A stretch of DNA of 64,000 bases. Origin: Flavonifractor sp. An92 (lineage in GTDB: Bacteria > Bacillota > Clostridia > Oscillospirales > Oscillospiraceae). The notes beneath the pieces were generated by a model, which saw only the letters and a list, made by a program, of their open reading frames with translations, was not told where the DNA came from and made no database searches. Location: assembly GCF_002159175.1 (NCBI RefSeq), contig NZ_NFGZ01000005.1, positions 62,001 through 126,000 on the forward strand, read 5' to 3'. Position numbers and translations under genes: made by a program. Positions 8,100-17,006 of this stretch are shown here, in pieces (within the stretch, counting starts at the first letter, position 1; each line of letters begins with the position of its first letter).

Positions 8100-9638
8100 T
8101 CACCGGACCGCCGTCTCCCCCTCTTTCCGACGGACGGGCTTGGGAAGGACCGGCGCTTCCCGGTCCCAGGTCTCCCGCTCGGTGAGCTGGGTGCGGTCGG
8201 ACTCCCGGCGCTCATAGCCGGGCACGGTGGTCACTTGGCTCTGCTCCAGCCCGTCCCCGCTCAGAGTCTCCAGCACCCGGCGGGCCAGGGCGTCGGCCTC
8301 GGCCGCGTTGTGCTCGTAGAGGCCGTAGCAGAGGATGTCCGACTCCAGGCGGTTGCCCACCCGACCCTCTCCGTCGGCCTGGGGGGTCTGGGTGATGACC
8401 ATCTCAAAGCCGGTGGCGGGGTTTTTCAGGTGGATGCGGTGGGCGCCCCGCTGATCGTCGCCCTGGTAGCCATGGCTCTCCACCCGGAGGCTGAAGGTCT
8501 CCCACAGCTGGCGCGCCAGGTCGGCGGCGGTATCCGCCCGGTCCTGGCTGCTCGTCACCGCCACCAGGGCAAAGCCCGCGGCCTCGTCGGTCTCCCGGCT
8601 GGTCTGGACCGCCGCATCCCGGATGCCCGCGAGATCCGCCGCGCTCAGGCCGTCGGGCTTCCGGAGCGTGTTCTCCAGCCCCGTCAGCAGGCCGGACAGG
8701 CGCTCCAGATCCCCGCAGCTCCAGCGGTCCACGTCCACCTCGCACTCGGGCAGGGTGAGCACCCGGCTGGCCTCCAGCTGGGCCCGGGCGGTGTCCACGC
8801 TCTGGCGGGTGAGGCGCAGGTCCATCTGCCAGGCCTGCTCGGCCTGGAGGAGGCGCTGGTGGAAGTCCAGGGCCCGCTCGAAGGCCTGGCGGGCGTAGTC
8901 CCGGGCCACCGGCGCATTGGTGGGGGCCTTGGCGCACAGGTCCATCTGGCTGCGGGCCTGGGCCACCGCGTTCTCCACCTCTTTCATGCCGCCGGGGAGG
9001 AGCACCTCACAGCGGTACTGGGCCGCGTCCGCCGTCAGAAGGCCGGTCATCTCCGCGTACTCCCGGGCCATGTCCAGGAGGGTGTCGTTGCTGCCGCTCA
9101 GGCCCTGGACCGTGGCCTGCACGCCGTCCAGGCGGCCTTCCACGGCGGACATCTCCGCGTGCAGTTCATCCTCCATATCGGTCATCTCGTTCCGGATGGC
9201 GGCAGAAGAGGCGTCGATGGCCGCCTCGATGCGGCGGTTGTTGGCCGCCATGGCGTCCGCTACGTCCTGCCGGGTCTCCCGGATGGCCCGGTCGAAGCTC
9301 TGACCCATGGCCTGCATCTGGGCCCGGCTGTGGGCCGTCGCCTCCTGCAGGCGCCGGTTGGCCGAGCGGATCTCTTCCTGGAGCTGGGCGCGCAGGGCGG
9401 CGGTCTCCTTCCGGGCCGCCGTGCCGGTGGCGGTCACCGCCGCATCCAGGGCGCGGATGCGGTCGGCCACCAGATCGTACCGATGACGGCTCTCCTCCAG
9501 GGCCTCGTCGTTGGCCCGGGCCAGGTCGGCCAGGGCCCGGTTGGCGCTGGCCAGGTCGTTGGCCCGGGCGGCCTCCTGGTACAGCCGGTCCCGCTCCCAG
9601 GTGGTCATGCTCACATAGGTCTCTTTCCGTCCGCTCAT
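8100..9638 (-). CDS. Coiled-coil protein of the Hsp70/AAA+ locus
   Basis: 512 residues. Residues 10-200 are almost continuous coiled coil rich in Ala, Arg, Glu and Gln, with no Pro. A helical middle (210-330) and a more globular C-terminal part (about 370-470) follow; the latter contains HRIHLKNPATGFEMVITQTP and a Cys-Tyr patch (SDILCYGLYEH). No family is recognised. The ATG at 9638 overlaps the TGA of the upstream radical-SAM gene as ATGA and has AAAGGAG before it; the frame is open 13 codons further up but without a better site. It probably acts as a scaffold or substrate clamp for the ATPases encoded on either side. Confidence 0.6.
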   Translation of the reverse strand: MSGRKETYVSMTTWERDRLYQEAARANDLASANRALADLARANDEALEESRHRYDLVADRIRALDAAVTATGTAARKETAALRAQLQEEIRSANRRLQEATAHSRAQMQAMGQSFDRAIRETRQDVADAMAANNRRIEAAIDASSAAIRNEMTDMEDELHAEMSAVEGRLDGVQATVQGLSGSNDTLLDMAREYAEMTGLLTADAAQYRCEVLLPGGMKEVENAVAQARSQMDLCAKAPTNAPVARDYARQAFERALDFHQRLLQAEQAWQMDLRLTRQSVDTARAQLEASRVLTLPECEVDVDRWSCGDLERLSGLLTGLENTLRKPDGLSAADLAGIRDAAVQTSRETDEAAGFALVAVTSSQDRADTAADLARQLWETFSLRVESHGYQGDDQRGAHRIHLKNPATGFEMVITQTPQADGEGRVGNRLESDILCYGLYEHNAAEADALARRVLETLSGDGLEQSQVTTVPGYERRESDRTQLTERETWDREAPVLPKPVRRKEGETAVR

Positions 9639-10225
9639 GTTCTGCTCCTTTCCTCCGCCGTCTCCGGCGTCTTCCATTCTCCCGATACCCCCACATAGTG
9701 GACCTCCGCCCCGTGGACAAAGGCCTCCGTGGGCCGCTCCGGCCGCCCATAGAGGGACAGCTCCCCCCGGTAGCGCTCCGTGAGCGGAATGACACGCTGG
9801 TTGGAGGAGCCCCGCAGGCTCTTCCCGTCGTCCAGCTCCTTCACATAGGGCCCGTCGATGAGGAGATCGGTCTCCTCCAGCAGTGCCCGCGCCGCCGGGT
9901 CGGCCAGCAGCTCCTCATAGCGATACCCGGTGTACACGATGACCCCCAGGTCCCGCTTGCGCCGCACCGTCCGGATGAGTTCGGCCAGGGCTTCGGCCTG
10001 CAAAAAGGGCTCGCCGCCGCTGATGGTGAGGCCCTCCGCCCCGGAGAGAAGGATCTCCCAGGCCAGAGCGCCCGTCTCCAGCGCGGTCCCGCCGTCCAGG
10101 GCCTGGGCCTCGGGGGCCACGCAGCCCGGGCAGCGGCGGGGACAGCCCTGGACCCAGAGGGCGTAGCGCACCCCCGGCCCCAGGGTGCGCACCGCCGGCT
10201 CCCGCATATGGACAGACAGCTTCAC
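9635..10225 (-). CDS. Radical-SAM activase-like iron-sulfur protein (NrdG/4Fe-4S single-cluster family)
   Basis: 196 residues. Cys28, Cys32 and Cys35 (GCPRRCPGC) form the CxxxCxxC radical-SAM cluster motif. ISGGEPF at about 92 is the SAM-binding GGE motif, and VIVYTGY at about 118 fits the NrdG/activase beta-strand. The length and GPGVRYALWVQGCP opening resemble anaerobic ribonucleotide reductase activase, but no NrdD-type partner is nearby and the gene sits inside a chaperone operon. The start is GTG at 10225 in a GTGA overlap with the upstream stop; an ATG at 10207 has no Shine-Dalgarno site. It may install a glycyl radical or modify a protein of this locus; that is inference. Confidence 0.75.
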   Translation of the reverse strand: MKLSVHMREPAVRTLGPGVRYALWVQGCPRRCPGCVAPEAQALDGGTALETGALAWEILLSGAEGLTISGGEPFLQAEALAELIRTVRRKRDLGVIVYTGYRYEELLADPAARALLEETDLLIDGPYVKELDDGKSLRGSSNQRVIPLTERYRGELSLYGRPERPTEAFVHGAEVHYVGVSGEWKTPETAEERSRT

Positions 10226-11454
10226 CGGCCGCTCACCCGCTTCTCCAACCGGTCCTGGTCCTGCTGGCAGGCCTCAAAGCACCGCTCCAGAATGGCGTCC
10301 AGGTCCCGGAGGCCCTCCTCCAGGCGGCGGTTCAGCTCTTGCACCCGGCCGCACTGGCCGGGGTCCAGGGTGGCGCGCAGGTTGGACACGTCCACCCCCT
10401 GGGCGGTGAGGGCGGCCTCCATCCCCTCCAGAGGGGTGCGAACCTCGTCCCACCAGGCGGCGTAGCGCCGGCGCAGCTTCCGGCACTCCTCCACGTTGGC
10501 GGCCAGGGCGTCGGCGCGCTGCTGCACCTCCTCCAGGGCCGAGCGGTGCTCGGTGACCAGAGGCTCCAGGCCGTCCAGACAGGCCGTGATGCAGTCCAGC
10601 ACGTCGCTCTCCAGGACCTGTTTGTTCCGGTCCAGGGTGCTGTGGGTCTCTTTGAGGGCGGCCAGGCGCTCCCGCAGGTCGCCGGCGGTCTCCTGCAGCT
10701 GCGTCACCACCGGCGTCAGGCGGTCGATCTCCTCCTGGAGCTCCTGCTGCCGCTCGGGGCTGCACTCCGTCTCGGCGGTACGCAGCGCGTCCAGCCGCGC
10801 CTGCAGGGCGGCTTTCTGGTCCACCAGCTCCGCCCGGTGGGCGGGCTGGGCCTGGATGTCCGCCTCCAGCGCGCGGATCTGCCCCTCCAGCTCCTTGTTC
10901 TCCTTCTCCTGCGCCGCCTGCTCGTCTTTCCGCTTCTGGAGCTCCGTCCGGCGGGCATTGAGCTCGTCCAGCAGGCGGTCGTTGATCTCCTTCTGGGCCT
11001 GGAGTTTTTCGGGGGTGTACTCCGCTCCCATCCGCTCCAGCATACGCTGGGCCGTTCTGGCCTCCTCCAGCGCGGTCTGGATGGGCGCCATCTCCTGCCG
11101 CAGCTTCTCATTCTGGGCCTGAAGTTCCTTCAGCTCCTGCTGCTGGCGGTCCCGCTCTGCCAGTTTGGCGGTCAGCTTCCCAGTCTCCTCCTCCAGCGCG
11201 GCGCGCCCGGCGTCGGAGGGCTCCGGCGCCAGGGGGAGGGCCAGGGCATTCACCCCGTCCACCAGGGCCAGCGCCGCCGAGAGCAGCTCCATCCGGTCCA
11301 GCTCGTCCAGCCCCTCAGGGATGGGAGCCGCCTCCCGGGCGGCGTCCACCAGGGCACAGCAGGTATTCAGCAGCAGCCCACACAGCTCCGGCCCCGCCGT
11401 CTCCAGCGCCGCGGCTTGGTTCTCCAGCTGGCGGCGCAGCAATTTCTTGTCCAT
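10222..11454 (-). CDS. Long coiled-coil protein of the Hsp70/AAA+ locus
   Basis: 410 residues. Residues 1-85 are helical and hydrophobic with no membrane segment. Residues about 85-310 are an uninterrupted Glu/Gln/Lys/Arg-rich coiled coil (LAERDRQQQELKELQAQNEK is typical). Residues 330-410 form a shorter helical bundle with Trp and Cys residues (RRYAAWWDEVRTPLEG). There is no enzymatic motif. It lies 13 bp downstream of the degenerate Hsp70-fold gene and overlaps the radical-SAM gene by 4 bp. It is the second of three coiled-coil proteins in this operon, which suggests a shared filamentous or tethering assembly. Confidence 0.6.
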   Translation of the reverse strand: MDKKLLRRQLENQAAALETAGPELCGLLLNTCCALVDAAREAAPIPEGLDELDRMELLSAALALVDGVNALALPLAPEPSDAGRAALEEETGKLTAKLAERDRQQQELKELQAQNEKLRQEMAPIQTALEEARTAQRMLERMGAEYTPEKLQAQKEINDRLLDELNARRTELQKRKDEQAAQEKENKELEGQIRALEADIQAQPAHRAELVDQKAALQARLDALRTAETECSPERQQELQEEIDRLTPVVTQLQETAGDLRERLAALKETHSTLDRNKQVLESDVLDCITACLDGLEPLVTEHRSALEEVQQRADALAANVEECRKLRRRYAAWWDEVRTPLEGMEAALTAQGVDVSNLRATLDPGQCGRVQELNRRLEEGLRDLDAILERCFEACQQDQDRLEKRVSGR

Positions 11455-11467
11455 GTACGCCCTCCTC

Positions 11468-12430
11468 TCACTTCACGGGGATGGGAAGCTCGTGGTTCTC
11501 CAGGTCGGGCAGCGCCTGCCCACGGAGCACCAGAAACATCCCCGTCTCATCCGCACGCAGTCCGGCCTGCACCGGCAGAGCCAACAGGCCCTTGGGGAAG
11601 GCCGCCTGGAAGAGGTCATACTTTTCCCCGTCCACCACCACCCGGAGGGGCTCCCCCGCATCCAGGAAGAAGGGCTCGGTAAAGGTGGGCTTGGCCAGCT
11701 CCTCCAGCGGGGTGTCCCGCTTGGCCAGGGGGCGCTCCACCGGCCGGACCGGCAGGCCAAAGCCCCAGCCCTCCAACAGGCAAAGCGCCACATCGTGGCC
11801 CAGCAGCTTCCGGGGCTCCACCGCCCCCGCCGCGTAGAGGGCCATGCCCTGCGCCACGATCTCCGCCGGGTCGGCTCCCGCCAGGTCCGCAAAGCGGGCA
11901 TCCGGCAGGAAGGGGTCGGCGGAAAAATGGGCGCGGATGCGGTGCTCCGCCAGGACCATCGACGCCAGCGCCCCCACCGGGAGGATGCGCAGGGCCAGCC
12001 GGTCGATCCCCAGGCGGTCCAGCAGCTCGCCGGTCCGCTCCAACAAATTGGAGAGCGCCTGGCCGATGTGGTCCTCAAACATCCGCTCCACCTCACTGCA
12101 ATGGATGGTCCGCTGGTCCGGAAGGGTCCCCACCGGCGGGTCCAGCCTTCCCTTTCCACGCAGATAGACCCGCAGCGTCCGGTCCCGGGCGGGATCCTTC
12201 TCCCAGGGGATGCCCAGGCAGGCAGAAACATCCGGGATGGGCGCTCCCTGGGTCTCGCCCAGCAGCTCAATGTGTCCGTTCCCGGCACAGCGGCACACCC
12301 CGGCGCCGCCCAGGTCCAGATCCAGCACCAGCAGGTCGCCCGCAAACGGGGCCTCTCCCCGGTCCCGGCTGCGGCAGGTATCCCAGGCCGCCGCCGCCTC
12401 ATAGGACGTGCGCTTCGTCGCCTCGGCCAT
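11468..12430 (-). CDS. Degenerate Hsp70/actin-fold protein
   Basis: 320 residues with no strong family match by eye, but traces of the actin/Hsp70 ATPase fold are visible. LLVLDLDLGGAGVCRCAGNG at about 33 resembles a phosphate-binding loop with the key Gly-Thr lost. ILPVGALASMVLAEH at about 170 stands where Hsp70s have the GG-x-SR-x-P motif. FLPDARFADLAGADPAEIVA followed by QGMALYAAG at about 190-220 closely parallels the conserved Hsp70 'DPDEAVAxGAALYAA' block. It is probably a pseudo-ATPase partner of the two intact Hsp70-like proteins upstream. A GGAGGG site lies in the tail of the preceding gene, which ends 3 bp before this ATG. It could instead be an unrelated small protein; confidence in the fold is moderate. 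Confidence 0.55.
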   Translation of the reverse strand: MAEATKRTSYEAAAAWDTCRSRDRGEAPFAGDLLVLDLDLGGAGVCRCAGNGHIELLGETQGAPIPDVSACLGIPWEKDPARDRTLRVYLRGKGRLDPPVGTLPDQRTIHCSEVERMFEDHIGQALSNLLERTGELLDRLGIDRLALRILPVGALASMVLAEHRIRAHFSADPFLPDARFADLAGADPAEIVAQGMALYAAGAVEPRKLLGHDVALCLLEGWGFGLPVRPVERPLAKRDTPLEELAKPTFTEPFFLDAGEPLRVVVDGEKYDLFQAAFPKGLLALPVQAGLRADETGMFLVLRGQALPDLENHELPIPVK

Positions 12431-12433
12431 GTC

Positions 12434-13804
12434 TTATCCCTCCAATTCCACTTCGGCCCGGACGATGGTCCGGCTGTCCTCATCCTCCGAACTGTGGTAC
12501 TCCACGCCGGGGGCGGTGCAGCGCCGCACCCGGCAGCCGCTCTCATAGTCCGGTTCCTCCTGCCCGGCCACGGCATGGCGGGCGGGGTCGTAAAACTCGC
12601 CGGGCTGGGCGTAGTACACCTCCAGCCCCAGGCGCAGCATGGCCTTCTCCAGGCTCCGGCGGAAGCGGTCCAGGTTGGCCCGCAGGCGGCGCAGGCCGTC
12701 GCTCTCCTCTCCCTCCGCCATGGCCTGGTTCTCTCCCTGGGCCAGAATGCGGACCAGGCTCACATAGCACATGGCCAGCGGCTCGTGCTGGGTGTAGTAG
12801 AGCCCCTCCTGCCAGGCCCGCAGGTCGGTACACAGCTCCCGCTTGACCCGGTTGAGCTCCTCCACGGCGGTGTTCAGCCGGTCCACCACCTCGCCCTGGA
12901 AGCGGCTGGTCTCACTGGTCACCTCCTGCCGGAACTCCAGCAGGCTGTCGGTATAGGCCTGCCGCTCCCCCTCGCCCTTGGCGTACTCCGCCTGCCAGAG
13001 ATCCTGGACCTCCCGGCGGCGCTCGGTACAAAGGCGTTGGGCGTCGGCCTCCGCCTGCTCCCGGATGTGGGCGGCCTCCACCTCTCCCTGCCGGCGGGCG
13101 GCGGCGCGGATGTCCTCCGCCTCCTGCCGGGCCGGGGCCAGGACCGCCTCCCGCTCGCTCTGGAGCTGCTCCCGGAGGGTCTGGAGCTGACGGCGGAGCT
13201 CCTCCTCCGCCTGCTCCTTGGCCAGGAGCTCTCCTTTCAGGTTGCTGAGCTCCCGGTTCCGGTCCGACAGGTCGGCGTTGAGCTTCCGGTTGGTCTCCTG
13301 CTGGGCGGACAGCGCCTCCTGGAGCCGCCGCAGCTCCTCCGAGGGGGTACTGTCGTCCGGCTCGGTGTGGATGGGGATGGTCCGGGACTGGTGCTGCTGG
13401 GCGTGATTCCGGAGCGCCGTCCAGCGCTTCCAGGTGTCATTGTTTACAGCGAGAAAGATGTTCCGGTACTTGGAGTTGGCGGCACTCAGCTCTTTCCAGC
13501 TGAGGTTCATCTTCCGCAAAAAGCCGTCGCTCAACGAGATCCCATCCCGGTACTGGAGCGGGGGCTTTTTCTCCAGCAAGATGCTGTAAACGTCATTGAG
13601 CGCCAGCATATCCACCAGGTACAGATCGTGGCACTGGAGCGCCTCATCCAGCAGGGAACAACTGCCGGTCTCCCGCAATTCGCGCAAAATCCGCTCCCGC
13701 AGCTTTTGGAAATATTCCCAGCGATCATCCCGTCGCTGGCGGCGAAAATCCTCTCTGGACAGCGACAGGGCGCTGTATCTTTCGCTCACATTCGGCTCCA
13801 TCAT
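12434..13804 (-). CDS. Coiled-coil protein with C-terminal GrpE-like domain
   Basis: 456 residues. Residues 1-140 are a basic helical region and about 155-320 a long coiled coil. The last 85 residues look like the head of a GrpE nucleotide-exchange factor: a four-helix stretch (LRANLDRFRRSLEKAMLRLG) leads into GEFYDPARHAVAGQ at about 396, matching the GrpE 'FDPxxHEAV' signature, and ends in a beta-rich RVRRCTAPGVEYHSS...RTIVRAEVELEG, matching the GrpE 'VLRPAxVxV' tail. It lies directly downstream of two Hsp70-like genes, the expected partners. The usual role is to release ADP from Hsp70. Here the GrpE head sits on a far longer stalk than in housekeeping GrpE (about 200 residues). An alternative ATG is one codon in. 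Confidence 0.7.
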   Translation of the reverse strand: MMEPNVSERYSALSLSREDFRRQRRDDRWEYFQKLRERILRELRETGSCSLLDEALQCHDLYLVDMLALNDVYSILLEKKPPLQYRDGISLSDGFLRKMNLSWKELSAANSKYRNIFLAVNNDTWKRWTALRNHAQQHQSRTIPIHTEPDDSTPSEELRRLQEALSAQQETNRKLNADLSDRNRELSNLKGELLAKEQAEEELRRQLQTLREQLQSEREAVLAPARQEAEDIRAAARRQGEVEAAHIREQAEADAQRLCTERRREVQDLWQAEYAKGEGERQAYTDSLLEFRQEVTSETSRFQGEVVDRLNTAVEELNRVKRELCTDLRAWQEGLYYTQHEPLAMCYVSLVRILAQGENQAMAEGEESDGLRRLRANLDRFRRSLEKAMLRLGLEVYYAQPGEFYDPARHAVAGQEEPDYESGCRVRRCTAPGVEYHSSEDEDSRTIVRAEVELEG

Positions 13805-13821
13805 ACGGTCTCCTTTCCCGG

Positions 13822-15390
13822 TCAGCCGTTGGCGGAACTGTGGGTCCCGCCGCTCTGCGCCGTGCCGTCGGGCAGGGTGCAGGTGACGGTGATGCCCGCC
13901 TTCTCATCCATATGCAGCGTACACTGGAAATCCGTGTCCGGGGGCAGCCGGAAGGGCAGCCGGATCAGCTCCCGGCAGTCCTTCACCGCCGCCGTGTCCC
14001 CCGCGCACGCTCCGCCGCGGGTACACTCCACCCGCAGGGTCAGCCCGCCGCTCCCCGTGCGCAGGCGGATGGGCTGGGAGGTATAGGGCAGACGGACTCC
14101 GACGGGGATGAGGATGCGCACCTCGCCCTCCAGTCGCTGGGAGGGCACCCAAAGGCCGTAGCCCTTCGCAGTCAGCTGCTCCAGCACTATGTTGGAGCTC
14201 TGCTCCGCCTTGACCTGACCGCCGTCGGGCAGCTTCTTCTGCTCGCCCACGATGCCGGCGGCGTAGCGGGCCGCGCCATAGGACACCGCCAGCTCGGGCC
14301 GGTGGAGCTCCACGGGGATCTTCCCCTCCGTCAGCGCCTCCAGGGCCCGCTTCACCATGGGCATCCGGCTCCCGCCGCCGGAGAGGACGATGCGGTCCAC
14401 CGCCACGCCCTGGTCCCCGGCCCAGTTCAGCATGCTCTTGGCGCACGTCAGCGTCTCTTGCAGCAGGTTGGCGCTCAGCTCTTCAAAGCGGGCCTGGGTG
14501 ATGGTGAATTCCAGCCCCTCCCCCGCGGGGAAGAACTGGTCGGTATAGCTCTCGTTGTCCGACAGGGCATGCTTGGCCTCCACCGCCAGACGGCGCACCT
14601 CCTCCATCTGCGCTGCTCCGGAGGGCTCCCACTGGTAGGTCTCCCGCAGCTGACGGAGGATCTCGTCCTGCAGCACCCGGTCGAAGTCCTGGCCTCCCAC
14701 ATCGGGCAGGCCGCTCTTCTCCAGGAGCTGATAGGGCTCCCCCACGCTGCGGGCGGTGACCAGGGCGGTGTCGAAGGTGCCGTGGCCCAGGTCATACACC
14801 AGGACCGTGAAGTGGTCCGATTTCAGGCGGCGGCTCTTCTCCACCTGATGCTGCATGAAGTACAGGTAGTCCAGCGCGGCCGCCGCCGGCTCGGGCAGCA
14901 TGCCCACCACCCGCAGCGGCTCGCCTCCCACCTGCACCGCCTCCAGGCAGCGCTCCATCCGGGCCAGCAGGGAGGGCTGGCCCTCCTCCACCGGGAAATC
15001 GGCAAAGCCCGCGGGATAGGTGAGCACGATGTCCCGCACCAACTCCCGCTTCCCCGCCTTCATCTCCTTCTCCACCAGGGCGAACAGGTCCCGGGCCACG
15101 GCGGTGTAGGCGGCGTCCGCCTCCACCGGGAAGGACCCGCGTCCATCGCAGAGGGTAATGGTCCCCTCGGGCAGACGCTTCTTCACCGCGTGGATCGCCT
15201 GGCCCGGGCGGCGGCGGCGGTCCCGCTCGGTGTTCCACACCCGGATCTCACCGCTCCGCCGGGCAAAGGCGGTGGTGGGCATCCCGCCGGGCAGCGCCTT
15301 GGGCAGCAGCACCACCGGGTCCTGCCCCTCGTCGGTCAGCAGGGACACCATGCCGAAGCCGCAGCCCACATCACATCCGCCAGCGCGCAT
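13822..15390 (-). CDS. Divergent Hsp70-family ATPase (second copy)
   Basis: 522 residues. Hsp70 landmarks are present but drifted: phosphate-1 as DVGCGFGMVSLL (canonical DLGTTNS), VYDLGHGTFDTALV at about 200 (canonical DLGGGTFD), IVLSGGGSRMPMV at about 340 and LAVSYGAARYAAG at about 380. After the ATPase domain only about 130 residues remain. They form a beta-rich segment that may be a reduced substrate domain, with a Gly/Ser-rich end and no helical lid or EEVD tail. It sits between the better-conserved Hsp70-like gene (gap 22 bp) and the GrpE-like gene (gap 17 bp). It is probably a client-binding chaperone whose nucleotide cycle is altered. Confidence 0.8.
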   Translation of the reverse strand: MRAGGCDVGCGFGMVSLLTDEGQDPVVLLPKALPGGMPTTAFARRSGEIRVWNTERDRRRRPGQAIHAVKKRLPEGTITLCDGRGSFPVEADAAYTAVARDLFALVEKEMKAGKRELVRDIVLTYPAGFADFPVEEGQPSLLARMERCLEAVQVGGEPLRVVGMLPEPAAAALDYLYFMQHQVEKSRRLKSDHFTVLVYDLGHGTFDTALVTARSVGEPYQLLEKSGLPDVGGQDFDRVLQDEILRQLRETYQWEPSGAAQMEEVRRLAVEAKHALSDNESYTDQFFPAGEGLEFTITQARFEELSANLLQETLTCAKSMLNWAGDQGVAVDRIVLSGGGSRMPMVKRALEALTEGKIPVELHRPELAVSYGAARYAAGIVGEQKKLPDGGQVKAEQSSNIVLEQLTAKGYGLWVPSQRLEGEVRILIPVGVRLPYTSQPIRLRTGSGGLTLRVECTRGGACAGDTAAVKDCRELIRLPFRLPPDTDFQCTLHMDEKAGITVTCTLPDGTAQSGGTHSSANG

Positions 15391-15412
15391 AGCTCTCTCT
15401 CCTCTCTCTCGT

Positions 15413-16969
15413 TCAGCTCAGGTTGCAAAGCTGTTCCGTGGTCCGCACCCGGGGCTTGTCCGGGGCGTCCGGGTCCCAGGCCTCCTCCTGCAGAAGTCCC
15501 ACCTGGTCGATGTCCAGGCGCACACAGGTCTGCTTCGTCATGGGCTCCGGCTGGTCAAAGTGGAGGGTGAGCTCCATGATCTTGGTGTAATCCCGCTCCA
15601 CCTCGTACCGGTCCGGGTGGTCCACGCGGGCTTCATAGACCCGGTAGAGGATCTCGGTCTGGCCGTCCTTGACAGGATGGACCCACTCCGGTTTCGGCAT
15701 CTGGAAGGGAATCTCCGTACCGGCAGGGATGATGGTGCCCAGGTGCCCCTTGACATCATCCGGCCCTCTGAAATAGCGGATGCCGATCTCCCGCTGGGTG
15801 CGCTGCACCGCCGGGGCCGCGGAGGCCCGGGGGTCGTCGTCCGGCTCCTGGGTGCCGTAGCGGGCCGCGCCGTAAGAGATGGCCTTGCTGGGCCGGTGGA
15901 AGGTCACCTTGCCCTGGTACTCCGGGAAAGCCTCTTCCAGAGCGCGCTTTACCATGGGCATCTGGCTGGCACCGCCGGTGAGGACGATGCATCCCGGCTT
16001 CTGGCCCGGGTGGCTCCGGAGCATCTTCCGGGTGCAGGCGATGGTCTGCTCCAGCAGAGGACGGGAGGCCGCTTCGAATTCCTTGCGGCTGATCTCGATG
16101 TCGTAATAATCTCCGGTGGCCGGGTCGGTGATGTCGGGCCAGGCCGTTTCGTTGTCGCTCAGCTCGATCTTGGTGCTCTCCGCAGTGCGGAGCAGCACTT
16201 CCCGCTGGTTGCCCTGCACCGAAGCACCCATTTTGGCCTCCAGCTGCTGAAGCAGCACCTGATCGAAATCAGCGCCGCCCACGGCGCAGCCGTCCCAGGC
16301 GTGGATGTCGTAGTAGTACACGCTCCCATCCGCCCGGCGGCGACCGACGGGGTACACCGTCACCAGGGAGACGTCGAAGGTACCGCCGCCCAGGTCATAG
16401 GTCAGCACCGTCTGTTCCTCCATCTGGCTGTACGCGGCCAGGTAGTCCAGCGCGGCCGCCGCCGGCTCGGCGATGGTGCCGCACACCTCCACATGGGTGC
16501 CGTCCTCCAGCGTGGCGCTCTCCACCAGATGCACCAGGTGCTTGCGCTGGGCGCTGGTGTACATGGCCGGATAGGCCAGGGCCACCAGGTTGGTGGTCTC
16601 ATGGTAATTGTCCTGCAGGATCCGGTTGGCCCGGCGGATGCAGTACTCCGCCACCATGCGGATGGCCTCATCATAGGAAAAAGTCCGGGTCTCCGGCTTT
16701 CCGGCCCGGCGCGGAAGGGTGAATTCCTGGTTCAGATGGCGCTTGAGCAGCCGCACCCGGCTGCTGGCCGGCACGGCCGCGTCCGCCTCATACCCCAACT
16801 GGATCCCCCGCTGGTCCGAGTAAAAAAAGGTGCTGGGGATGCCCCCGGTCCGGTCGCTGCGCAGCAGATCCCGGCACACACCGCCCATGCGGGTGTCCGG
16901 GTCCATATCCTGAATAAAGCTGAGGAAGCTGTTGATGTTGCCGAAGTCAAACCCAATGATGATCGCCAT
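15413..16969 (-). CDS. Hsp70-family ATPase (first copy)
   Basis: 518 residues. Hsp70 motifs are clear: IIIGFDFGNINSFLSF (phosphate-1), TIAEPAAAALDYL, LTYDLGGGTFDVSLVTV (phosphate-2), IVLTGGASQMPMV and KAISYGAARYG. The C-terminal 150 residues are beta-rich (LGTIIPAGTEIPFQMP is typical of Hsp70 substrate domains) and short, without a helical lid. The start is placed at the ATG at 16969 because GGAGG lies 7-8 bp before it; the ATG two codons upstream (16975) is only 1-2 bp from the site. No DnaJ is encoded in the window, so any co-chaperone besides the GrpE-like neighbour is unknown. Confidence 0.85.
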   Translation of the reverse strand: MAIIIGFDFGNINSFLSFIQDMDPDTRMGGVCRDLLRSDRTGGIPSTFFYSDQRGIQLGYEADAAVPASSRVRLLKRHLNQEFTLPRRAGKPETRTFSYDEAIRMVAEYCIRRANRILQDNYHETTNLVALAYPAMYTSAQRKHLVHLVESATLEDGTHVEVCGTIAEPAAAALDYLAAYSQMEEQTVLTYDLGGGTFDVSLVTVYPVGRRRADGSVYYYDIHAWDGCAVGGADFDQVLLQQLEAKMGASVQGNQREVLLRTAESTKIELSDNETAWPDITDPATGDYYDIEISRKEFEAASRPLLEQTIACTRKMLRSHPGQKPGCIVLTGGASQMPMVKRALEEAFPEYQGKVTFHRPSKAISYGAARYGTQEPDDDPRASAAPAVQRTQREIGIRYFRGPDDVKGHLGTIIPAGTEIPFQMPKPEWVHPVKDGQTEILYRVYEARVDHPDRYEVERDYTKIMELTLHFDQPEPMTKQTCVRLDIDQVGLLQEEAWDPDAPDKPRVRTTEQLCNLS

Positions 16970-17006
16970 ATCCATTCCTCCTCACCGCCCCCTGCGGACG
17001 GTCTTT

